Shown piece by piece: positions 56,865 to 64,000 of a DNA stretch of 64,000 nucleotides. The DNA is taken from positions 1 through 64,000 of the forward strand of contig NZ_JACWFE010000025.1 in NCBI RefSeq assembly GCF_019749375.1. The letters run 5' to 3'. A program made the translations under genes and the position numbers. This stretch comes from Bacillus sp. S/N-304-OC-R1. GTDB taxonomy: Bacteria > Bacillota > Bacilli > Bacillales > Cytobacillaceae. Positions within the stretch are counted from its first letter, which is position 1. Each line of letters opens with the position of its first letter. The notes under the pieces are model-generated. The model did not search any database. It was given only the letters and a program-made list of their open reading frames with translations, and was not told the DNA's origin.

Positions 56865-58001
56865 ATGATTCCTTTCAATATACCACTTAAGGTAGAAAAT
56901 CAGATTAAGTATATTAATATGGCAATTGATAATGATAAAATTTCCGGAAATGGTGATTTCACCAAAAGATGTGAGCGGTGGATTGAAACTCGCTTTAATA
57001 CTAAAAAGTCACTCCTAACAACATCTTGTACTCATTCCCTTGAGATGGCAGCCATCCTCCTAAATATTCAAGATGGTGACGAGGTGATTATGCCTTCTTA
57101 TACGTTTGTTTCAACAGCTAATGCATTTGTACTTAGGGGAGCAAAAATTGTATTTGTTGATATAAGGAAGGACACAATGAATATTGATGAAACGAAAATT
57201 GAAAAGGCAATCACTAATCGGACAAAAGTGATTGTTCCTGTACATTATGCAGGTGTTTCCTGTGAAATGGATACAATCATGAAATTAGCCGATCAATATA
57301 ACTTATGGGTTGTTGAAGATGCTGCGCAAGGTATGATGAGCACTTACAAGAATAAGGCTCTTGGAACTATAGGTCATCTAGGAACATATAGTTTTCACGA
57401 AACTAAAAACTATTCTTGTGGTGAAGGTGGGAGTTTGCTAATTAATGATGATCGGTTTTTAAGACGTGCGGAAATAATACGAGAGAAAGGAACAGATAGG
57501 TCCTCTTTTTTTCGCGGGGAAGTTGCTAAGTATTCTTGGGTTGATGTAGGTTCTTCATATGAACTTAGTGAACTTAATGCTGCATGTTTACTAGCGCATT
57601 TGGAACAAGCCGATTTGGTAAATGAAAAACGACGTTCCATTTGGAGTTTATATTATAGCGAACTTCAAAATTTACAAGATGAAGGATTGATAGAATTGCC
57701 TATTATTCCGTTAGAATGTCAGCATAACGCACATATTTTTTATATAAAGACCAATTGTTTAAAGGAAAGGACTAGTTTATTAGCCTATCTTAAAAGTAAG
57801 AATGTTTATTCTGCATTTCACTATGTTCCGTTGCATAGTTCTAAGTTTGGATTAACATGTGGAGAGTTTGCAGGTGAAGATGTTTATACAACCATTGAAA
57901 GTGATCGTTTATTGCGGTTACCGCTTTATTACTCATTAACAAACGATCAAGTATTAAAAGTCTGTAAAGAAATTAAGGAATATTACCAGTCTTGGGGATG
58001 A
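56865..58001 (+). CDS. dTDP-4-keto-6-deoxyhexose aminotransferase (RffA/WecE-like)
   Basis: About 378 residues, a DegT/DnrJ/EryC1/StrS PLP aminotransferase. SCTHSLEMAAILLNI, VEDAAQGMMSTY and YSFHETKNYSCGEGG are present; the Lys in HETKN binds PLP (about residue 181). The NIPLKVENQIKYINMAI start and ETKNYSCGEGG block point to the RffA branch, which makes dTDP-4-amino-4,6-dideoxygalactose from the RmlB product. ATG 56865 follows GGAG; ATG 56844 lacks a site. Confidence 0.88.
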   Translation: MIPFNIPLKVENQIKYINMAIDNDKISGNGDFTKRCERWIETRFNTKKSLLTTSCTHSLEMAAILLNIQDGDEVIMPSYTFVSTANAFVLRGAKIVFVDIRKDTMNIDETKIEKAITNRTKVIVPVHYAGVSCEMDTIMKLADQYNLWVVEDAAQGMMSTYKNKALGTIGHLGTYSFHETKNYSCGEGGSLLINDDRFLRRAEIIREKGTDRSSFFRGEVAKYSWVDVGSSYELSELNAACLLAHLEQADLVNEKRRSIWSLYYSELQNLQDEGLIELPIIPLECQHNAHIFYIKTNCLKERTSLLAYLKSKNVYSAFHYVPLHSSKFGLTCGEFAGEDVYTTIESDRLLRLPLYYSLTNDQVLKVCKEIKEYYQSWG

Positions 58002-58061
58002 ACAAAAAATTTAATTTGAAAGAAATAATAAAAAAGTAATATTAGGCACGAGGAGGTATAT

Positions 58062-58961
58062 ATGAAGGGAATTATTTTAGCAGGGGGGTCTGGGACCCGG
58101 TTATATCCACTGACAAAATCTATTTCTAAACAAATTCTTCCTATTTACGATAAGCCAATGATTTATTATCCATTATCTGTTTTAATGTTAGCCGGAATTC
58201 GTGAAATATTACTTATTTCTACTCCAAGGGACATTGGGATATTTAAGGAATTGTTAGAAGATGGTACTCATCTTGGGATCAAAATTGAATATGCTGTTCA
58301 AGATAAACCAAAGGGTCTAGCTGAAGCATTTATTATCGGTGAAGAGTTTATTGGTGATTCTCCAGTAGCTCTAGTATTAGGAGATAATATTTTTTATGGA
58401 TCAGATTTTGGGAATCGAGTACAGGAAGCTGCCTCCTTGTTGAAAGGGGGTATTATTTTTGGCTGTTTTGTAAAAGACCCTAGGGCTTATGGAGTCATTG
58501 AAGTGGATGAAAACGAAAATGCAATTTCAATTGAAGAAAAACCAGACAAACCAAAATCACCGTACGCAGTTCCTGGTTTGTACTTCTTTGATAATGATGT
58601 AGTAAAGATGGCTAAAAATGTGACACCATCTTCTCGAGGGGAACTTGAAATTACGTCAATTATAGAACAATATCTTGAACGAGGAGAACTGCAAGTGAGA
58701 CTGCTTGGGAGGGGAGTAGCCTGGCTCGATACAGGAACAAAAGAGGATTTATTAGGGGCTTCCAATTTTGTTGAAGCCATTCAAAAACGCCAAGGATTGT
58801 ATGTGGCTTGTATAGAAGAAATTGCTTTTCGGAGAGGTTATATTTCTAGAAAGCAACTTCTGAATCTAGCACGTCCTTTAATGAAAACAGACTATGGGAA
58901 ATACTTACTGGAAGTAGCAGATAATAAGAGTAATACGCTTCCATCAAAGTTTTCTTCATAG
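58062..58961 (+). CDS. rfbA: Glucose-1-phosphate thymidylyltransferase
   Basis: A 299-residue enzyme (RmlA) making dTDP-glucose. [40 protein letters not shown] and [20 protein letters not shown] are the family blocks. Start after GAGGAGG. Followed by rfbB 21 bases later. Confidence 0.95.
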   Translation: MKGIILAGGSGTRLYPLTKSISKQILPIYDKPMIYYPLSVLMLAGIREILLISTPRDIGIFKELLEDGTHLGIKIEYAVQDKPKGLAEAFIIGEEFIGDSPVALVLGDNIFYGSDFGNRVQEAASLLKGGIIFGCFVKDPRAYGVIEVDENENAISIEEKPDKPKSPYAVPGLYFFDNDVVKMAKNVTPSSRGELEITSIIEQYLERGELQVRLLGRGVAWLDTGTKEDLLGASNFVEAIQKRQGLYVACIEEIAFRRGYISRKQLLNLARPLMKTDYGKYLLEVADNKSNTLPSKFSS

Positions 58962-58982
58962 ACTTGGAGGTGAGAGGATATC

Positions 58983-60020
58983 GTGAAAATCCTTGTAACA
59001 GGTGGAGCAGGGTTTATCGGATCGAATTTTATTAAATATATGTTAGCTAATTATAACTATACAATAATAAACTTAGATGCTTTAACTTATGCAGGAGATT
59101 TAGGAAACCTGCAACAGATCGAGAACAATAAGCACTACCATTTTGTTGCAGGTAATATATGTGATCGTGAACTATTATATAGACTTTTTATTAAATATGA
59201 AATTGATGTTGTCATTAATTTTGCAGCGGAATCTCATGTTGATCGCAGTATTGATGACCCTGAAACTTTCTTGAAAACAAATGTTTTAGGTACGCAAACA
59301 TTACTGGACGTTTCTAATGGGTATTGGAGGGTTGAATCATTCAATAAGCAATGCAAAACATTTAAAAAGGGAGTCAAATTTATTCAAATTTCAACAGATG
59401 AAGTATATGGAACTTTAGGTAGGAATGGATACTTTACAGAAAAGACTAACTTAGCGCCAAATAGTCCGTATTCTGCATCGAAAGCGGCTGCAGATATGCT
59501 TGTAAGAGCTTATTATGAAACATATGGTTTGCCGATGAATATTACAAGATGTTCCAATAACTATGGTCCCCATCAGTTTCCAGAAAAGCTAATACCTTTA
59601 ACAATTCATCATGCACTACAAGAAAAAAACCTTCCAATTTATGGAGACGGAAAACAAATACGGGATTGGCTCCATGTAAATGATCATTGCCGAGCTATTG
59701 ATTTAGTGCTTCATATGGGGGAGATCGGTGAAGTATATAATATTGGCGGCAGTAATGAAAAATTGAATATTGAGGTAGTAAAATATATTTTAAGTGAGCT
59801 GGGGAAGGGGGAAAACTTAATTCAATTTGTAGAAGACCGTTTAGGGCACGATAGAAGGTATGCGATTGATCATTCTAAAATAACAAAAGAATTAGGATGG
59901 ATGCCTCTGTATACGTTTGAAGAAGGGATAAAGTCGACAATTGATTGGTATATCGAGAATATGGAATGGTTAGAACAGAAGCAAGCTTTTAATGTAAAAC
60001 AAGAAGAAACTAATAATTAA
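58983..60020 (+). CDS. rfbB: dTDP-glucose 4,6-dehydratase
   Basis: A 345-residue SDR enzyme (RmlB). GGAGFIGSNFIKYML binds NAD; NFAAESHVDRSIDDP, ISTDEVYGTLG and YSASKAAADMLVRAYYETY (Tyr-xxx-Lys) are present. It makes dTDP-4-keto-6-deoxyglucose, the substrate of the upstream aminotransferase. No rmlC or rmlD is found in the window. GTG start after TTGGAGGTGAGAGG. Confidence 0.95.
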   Translation: MKILVTGGAGFIGSNFIKYMLANYNYTIINLDALTYAGDLGNLQQIENNKHYHFVAGNICDRELLYRLFIKYEIDVVINFAAESHVDRSIDDPETFLKTNVLGTQTLLDVSNGYWRVESFNKQCKTFKKGVKFIQISTDEVYGTLGRNGYFTEKTNLAPNSPYSASKAAADMLVRAYYETYGLPMNITRCSNNYGPHQFPEKLIPLTIHHALQEKNLPIYGDGKQIRDWLHVNDHCRAIDLVLHMGEIGEVYNIGGSNEKLNIEVVKYILSELGKGENLIQFVEDRLGHDRRYAIDHSKITKELGWMPLYTFEEGIKSTIDWYIENMEWLEQKQAFNVKQEETNN

Positions 60021-60061
60021 ATTTTTTAAGTTAACTATGCTCACTAATAAAGGAATAGCTT

Positions 60062-61609
60062 ATGAATAATAAAAAGCAATTAAGTATAAATTTAATAGCA
60101 AATATCATGTCTTTTACAATTAGTATTGGTGTAAGCTTTTTGCTTACACCATTTTTAATTAAACATATCGGGAAGGAAGCATATGGATTTTTTCCATTGG
60201 CAAATAATTTTGTTACTTATATTAACCTATTAGTAATCGCATTAAATTCGATGGCTGCCAGGTTTATTATGTTAGAGGTAATGAAAAATGATATTGAAAA
60301 AGCTAATATATATTTTAATTCTGTTTTTTACTCTAATGTGATCATGATCATTTTTCTTGTCATCCCTCTTTCTTTAATCATTTTATTTATGGATCGCTTT
60401 TTAAATGTGCCGGCAGCTCTTCACAGTGAAGTCCAACTTCTTTTTAGTTTAGTTTTCTTGACGTTTTTAATATCTGTATTAGGATCTGTTTTTCATGTTG
60501 CTACAGTAGCTACGAATAGACTTGATTTGCGCTCATATCAAGATATGATTCAAAGTGGAATAAAAGGAACATTGTTCATTTTTTTATTTGCCATTTTTTT
60601 ACCTTCAATTATATATGTGGGAATTGTTATTTTAAGTGTTAGCGTAATTGGAAATACTATTTCAATATACTTAACAAAGCGCTTATTGCCAAAGCTGCGT
60701 CTCTCCATAGTTTATTTTAATAAAAAGGCAATTAAGGAACTTTTAAGTTCAGGTGTTTGGGGTTCTTTCAATCATCTGAGTGTGATTTTACTTACAGGAT
60801 TAGATCTGTTACTGGCCAATATATTCTATGGTGCAGCCAAGGCAGGTGAATATTCAATTGCCCAAACTGTCCCAATATTTATAGCTTCCTTAATTGGAAT
60901 GCTTGTTGGTGTATTCATTCCACCTTTAGCTACTAGGTATGCCAATAACGATAATGACGGATTTATACAGGAAATAAATTTTTCTAGTAAGGTGTTAGGA
61001 GTTTTAATTAGTGTTCCTATTTCGGGATTTATTGTATTTGGCGATGACTTTTATCGACTTTGGGTACCAGGAGAAGATGCTAGTTATTTACATTTGTTAT
61101 CTATTATTATGATGGCCCCTTATCTAATAAGCGGCTCCATTAATATATTGTTCAATGTGAACATAATATTAAATAAGGTTAAAGTTCCATCAATTATGTT
61201 ATTCAGTACAGGAGCATTAAATGTAATTTTGATGCTGATATTAATTAAATTTACTAATCTTGGATTACTGGCTATATCTATATCAAGTTCAACATTAAGT
61301 GTTATCCGCAATTGTCTTTTTACTCCTATTTACCCGGCTAAGTGCTTAAGTGTCAAATGGGCAACTTTTTATCCTTTAATTATACGTAATGTCTTAACAA
61401 TGACTGTATTAGCAGGTGTATTTTATTTGATTAAAGGGTTAATCAATGTAGATCAATGGCTGGATCTAATGATTATTGCCTTTTTATGTGGTATTGCCGG
61501 TTACATGATTAGTATAGTTATATCTTTAGATAAAAAAGAATTAAAAAAGCTTTATCAAATTATGATTGCCAGGTTTGTTAGAAGGAGTCAAAGAAAACAT
61601 GAATGTTAA
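60062..61609 (+). CDS. Wzx-type polysaccharide flippase
   Basis: A 515-residue protein with about fourteen hydrophobic segments, MATE/MOP superfamily. The N-terminal NLIANIMSFTISIGVSFLLT and LTPFLIKHIGKEAYGFF are typical of O-antigen/EPS flippases. It carries lipid-linked repeat units outward for the EpsG-type polymerase. It overlaps the next gene by 11 bases. Confidence 0.9.
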   Translation: MNNKKQLSINLIANIMSFTISIGVSFLLTPFLIKHIGKEAYGFFPLANNFVTYINLLVIALNSMAARFIMLEVMKNDIEKANIYFNSVFYSNVIMIIFLVIPLSLIILFMDRFLNVPAALHSEVQLLFSLVFLTFLISVLGSVFHVATVATNRLDLRSYQDMIQSGIKGTLFIFLFAIFLPSIIYVGIVILSVSVIGNTISIYLTKRLLPKLRLSIVYFNKKAIKELLSSGVWGSFNHLSVILLTGLDLLLANIFYGAAKAGEYSIAQTVPIFIASLIGMLVGVFIPPLATRYANNDNDGFIQEINFSSKVLGVLISVPISGFIVFGDDFYRLWVPGEDASYLHLLSIIMMAPYLISGSINILFNVNIILNKVKVPSIMLFSTGALNVILMLILIKFTNLGLLAISISSSTLSVIRNCLFTPIYPAKCLSVKWATFYPLIIRNVLTMTVLAGVFYLIKGLINVDQWLDLMIIAFLCGIAGYMISIVISLDKKELKKLYQIMIARFVRRSQRKHEC

Positions 61610-62408
61610 AGAAACGTTCAAATCTATAAAATTTATCCGAAAAATTTATTATTTTTTTGTTTCACTGAAACAAAAAAGCAGATTAGATAAGTACTACCAA
61701 TCTGATTCTTATAACAAACTTATCTCTTTTCATAATAAACACTATGGTGAAAAGTGTTTTATTATTGGAAATGGCCCAAGTTTGACGCCTGAAGATTTAA
61801 ATCTTCTAAAGGAAGAGGTAACATTTGCGACACATAGGATATACAATATTTTTGATCAAACTGACTGGCGCCCGACTTATTATATGGGCCAAGATTTTGT
61901 TCTGCTGAATGAGATTCAAAATGAAGTTGAACATGTTGAAGCCAAAATCAAGTTCTTTCCAATCAATATTAAATGGTTTTATAAATTTGATATTAATGAT
62001 GCTATATATTTTTATTTGAATTCAGAGGAGTATCATCCTAATTTACCAAAATTCAGCACAGACGCTAGTAAACAAATATATGAAGGTTACTCTGTAACTT
62101 ACGGGGCAATTCAATTAGCAGTTTATATGGGGTTTAAAGAAATCTATCTTCTTGGTGTGGACTTTAATTATGCTGTGACAGTAAATAATGAAGGGAAAAT
62201 TATTACTAATCAGGGTGTTAAAGATTACTTTTCTAAAGACAATAATCTAGGATTAAAGCTTCCTAATTTAGAAAATTCTTTGTTAGGTTTTCAGGCAGCA
62301 CGAAAATTTGCAGATGAAAACGGATTAGTTATTAGAAATGCAACTAGAGGCGGTAAGTTAGAGGTTTTTGATCGAATTAAGTTAGAAGATGTTTTATTAA
62401 CAAAATGA
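61599..62408 (+). CDS. DUF115/GT42-like protein, putative CMP-sugar glycosyltransferase
   Basis: About 269 residues. KCFIIGNGPSLTPEDLNLL (about residue 51) and YGAIQLAVYMGFKEIYLLG with VDFNY (about 170) match the two main motifs of the DUF115/MptE and GT42 (Cst sialyltransferase-like) groups. In GT42 the GNGPSL loop lies at the CMP part of the donor; I do not see an obvious equivalent of the catalytic His of Cst enzymes. The motif ATHRIYNIF corresponds to DVFRCNQFYF. ATG 61599 follows AGAAGGAG. Next to a CMP-sugar synthetase gene, so a CMP-sugar transferase is plausible; a pterin-kinase-like role is the alternative. Confidence 0.7.
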   Translation: MNVKETFKSIKFIRKIYYFFVSLKQKSRLDKYYQSDSYNKLISFHNKHYGEKCFIIGNGPSLTPEDLNLLKEEVTFATHRIYNIFDQTDWRPTYYMGQDFVLLNEIQNEVEHVEAKIKFFPINIKWFYKFDINDAIYFYLNSEEYHPNLPKFSTDASKQIYEGYSVTYGAIQLAVYMGFKEIYLLGVDFNYAVTVNNEGKIITNQGVKDYFSKDNNLGLKLPNLENSLLGFQAARKFADENGLVIRNATRGGKLEVFDRIKLEDVLLTK

Positions 62409-62512
62409 TTAAATAAATTTAGTTAATAGTCAATATAGAGACAGAATTTAATATAACTGATATTTTGTGACAACAAAATGAATCTAGAATCTTAATAATG
62501 GGAGTGACAAAG

Positions 62513-63265
62513 ATGAAAATTATTGGTGTTATACCAGCTAGATATAATTCTTCGAGATTCCCAGGAAAGCCGTTAGCTGATATTTGGGGAAAGCCAATGA
62601 TATGGTGGGTCCATCATAAACTAAATATGGTTCAAGAATTAGATGAAGTTTTCGTGGCAACAGATGATATCAGAATTGAACAAGTATGTAAAGAACTGGG
62701 GATCAATACAGTCATGACCTCAAAAAGCCATAAAACACATTTAGATAGACTTTATGAGGTTTCTACAAAGATCAATGCAGACTTTTATATTAATGTTAAT
62801 GGTGATGAACCATTAATACAGGTTGATGCGATTAAGAAAATTATTCCGCAAAACATTGATCCAAATTCATTATTTGTTTCAAATCTCATGACAGAACTAA
62901 AAAATCCTTTAGAAGCAGTTGATTACTCAAAGATAAAGATTGCTACCGATGTATATGGATACGGGTTATACATGGCTAGAAGTCCAATTCCATACCCAAA
63001 AGGAACGTATAATTTTAGCTATAAGAAGTTTGTTGGTGTTCAATGTTTTACAAAAAGTGCATTAGAATTCTGCTTTAAAGCTACAAGAGGTCCTTTAGAA
63101 GCGGCTGAGGATATTGATGAGTTTAGATTTTTGGAAAACGGTCAAAAAATAAAATTTATTGATGCTGATGTTAAAACATTATCAGTGGATACTCCTAAGG
63201 ATTTAGAAGCGGTTAAATTAATAATAAAAAGCCAAATAAGTCAGGAGGAAATTATTTGTGAGTAA
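62513..63265 (+). CDS. KdsB-like cytidylyltransferase (CMP-ulosonate synthetase)
   Basis: About 250 residues. GVIPARYNSSRFPGKPLADI, VATDDIRIEQ, THLDRLYEV and INVNGDEPLIQ are the KdsB (CMP-Kdo synthetase) blocks in order and spacing. Such enzymes activate 2-keto-sugar acids with CTP. Kdo itself is not expected in a Gram-positive, so another ulosonic acid is likely. ATG 62513 follows GGGAG at 8 bases. The stop overlaps the aldolase gene by 8 bases. Confidence 0.85.
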   Translation: MKIIGVIPARYNSSRFPGKPLADIWGKPMIWWVHHKLNMVQELDEVFVATDDIRIEQVCKELGINTVMTSKSHKTHLDRLYEVSTKINADFYINVNGDEPLIQVDAIKKIIPQNIDPNSLFVSNLMTELKNPLEAVDYSKIKIATDVYGYGLYMARSPIPYPKGTYNFSYKKFVGVQCFTKSALEFCFKATRGPLEAAEDIDEFRFLENGQKIKFIDADVKTLSVDTPKDLEAVKLIIKSQISQEEIICE

Positions 63266-64000
63266 AATAATGATACTTGACTGCACACTTCGTGACGGGG
63301 GGTATATTAACGAGTGGAAGTTTGGTGAACGAACAATAAAAAAGGTGATTTCAAATTTAGCACATTCAAAAATTGATATAATTGAATGTGGCTTTATAGA
63401 AGAAAAGGATTTTGATAAAAATAAGGCCTTGTTTAATAATGTAGAAAGGATAAGAGAATATATAGAACCTAAGAGGGAAAACGTCTTGTATGTGGGCATG
63501 ATTGCACAACCTTACATTTCCATTGATAAGATTACTGAATGTGACGGTACGTCAATAGACGGTATACGGGTCACTTTTCATGAAAATGAAGTAGAAGAAG
63601 CATTGAGTTATGGGAAACTATTAATGGAAAAGGGATATAAGGTTTTTATACAACCTGTCGGAACAACTAGTTATTCAGATTCAAATTTGTTAAAACTTGT
63701 ACAGAGAGTGAATATATTAAAGCCTTATGCTTTTTATTTAGTAGATACATTAGGAATTATGTATAAAAATGACTTGCTTAGAATGTTTCATCTTATAGAC
63801 AATAATTTGGATGAACATATTGCAATAGGTTTTCATTCACATAATAATCTTCAACTGTCATTCTCGAATGCACAGGAATTATTAATGCTGCATACAAAAC
63901 GAAATATCATTATCGACTCATCCGTTTTCGGGATGGGAAGAGGTGCGGGTAATCTATGTACAGAACTGGTAGCACATTACATTAATGAAAATATAGAACA
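63258..64000 (+). CDS. HMGL-like aldolase (DRE-TIM family), 3' truncated by window end
   Basis: At least 247 residues, open at the end of the window. GTG start 8 bases after AGGAGGA. ILDCTLRDGGYINEW is the DRE-TIM signature, IECGFIEEK follows, and GFHSHNNLQLS gives the HxHxN metal site; GMGRGAGNL is the loop seen in 4-hydroxy-2-oxovalerate aldolases. These enzymes cleave or form 4-hydroxy-2-oxo acids from pyruvate and an aldehyde. Coupled to the KdsB-like gene, it may make the keto-acid sugar that is then activated. Substrate unknown. Confidence 0.85.
   Translation, partial: MSKIMILDCTLRDGGYINEWKFGERTIKKVISNLAHSKIDIIECGFIEEKDFDKNKALFNNVERIREYIEPKRENVLYVGMIAQPYISIDKITECDGTSIDGIRVTFHENEVEEALSYGKLLMEKGYKVFIQPVGTTSYSDSNLLKLVQRVNILKPYAFYLVDTLGIMYKNDLLRMFHLIDNNLDEHIAIGFHSHNNLQLSFSNAQELLMLHTKRNIIIDSSVFGMGRGAGNLCTELVAHYINENIE

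Noticed and set aside
62513-63265. Kdo synthesis for lipopolysaccharide
   Set aside because: The surrounding genes are Gram-positive EPS genes and the organism is a spore former; the KdsB-like enzyme more likely activates another keto-acid.

Overview
The window is chromosomal DNA of an endospore-forming member of the Bacillaceae. Evidence is the spore germination receptor operon, spore coat and sporulation lipoprotein genes, two S-box riboswitches, a SufU-type suf operon, low GC content and AGGAGG-type ribosome binding sites with many TTG/GTG starts. Gene order from the iron-siderophore ATPase to the HAD phosphatase (about 9.5-47.6 kb) largely follows, from memory, the yusV-to-yutF segment of the Bacillus subtilis map, with insertions and losses. 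The dispersed palindromic repeat and the extra HD-GYP, liv and EPS genes suggest a relative such as Cytobacillus, Neobacillus, Mesobacillus or Niallia rather than B. subtilis itself; the genus is inferred.

Layout. 0.3-2.4 kb: a DUF4931 GalT/HIT-like protein and a SEDS (FtsW/RodA) glycosyltransferase. 2.4-6.1 kb: a gerA-gerB-gerC type germinant receptor operon on the minus strand. 6.2-11.4 kb: a siderophore-iron uptake locus (binding lipoprotein divergent from two permeases, ATPase, FhuF-like reductase and YusU) around a control region with two near-perfect Fur boxes. 11.4-12.2 kb: three small spore-related genes, two coat proteins and YuzL. 12.4-18.1 kb: fadN-fadA-fadE beta-oxidation genes behind a sigma-A promoter and a perfect FadR-type palindrome. 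18.3-22.3 kb: yusI, gcvH, yusG, yusF, yusE, an MFS transporter and yusD. 22.4-27.0 kb: two independent SAM-I riboswitches, one for an O-acetylhomoserine sulfhydrylase and one for the methionine importer metNPQ. 27.2-33.9 kb: a small unknown gene, the sufCDSUB Fe-S operon and a DUF72 gene. 34.0-40.7 kb: yunC, an HD-GYP protein and a complete liv branched-chain amino acid ABC transporter with a long structured leader. 40.7-47.6 kb: lytH, lipA, yutC-like, yutD, two small conserved genes, an EAL protein, yutE and yutF.

47.8 kb to the end is an exopolysaccharide (EPS) locus, visibly more AT-rich: a Wzz-like modulator, BY-kinase and PHP phosphatase; a strong terminator; a 0.7 kb gap with a structured RNA just before gtaB that may be an EAR-type antitermination element; then gtaB, an initiating sugar-phosphate transferase, an EpsG-like polymerase, three glycosyltransferases, a sugar aminotransferase with rmlA and rmlB (a route to a dTDP-4-amino-4,6-dideoxyhexose), and a Wzx flippase. 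The last three genes are a DUF115/GT42-like putative transferase, a KdsB-like CMP-ulosonate synthetase and an HMGL-like aldolase cut by the window end. They look like a module for making and attaching a CMP-activated 2-keto-acid sugar, and are the most interesting part of the window.

I saw no tRNA, rRNA, CRISPR array, insertion sequence or prophage.
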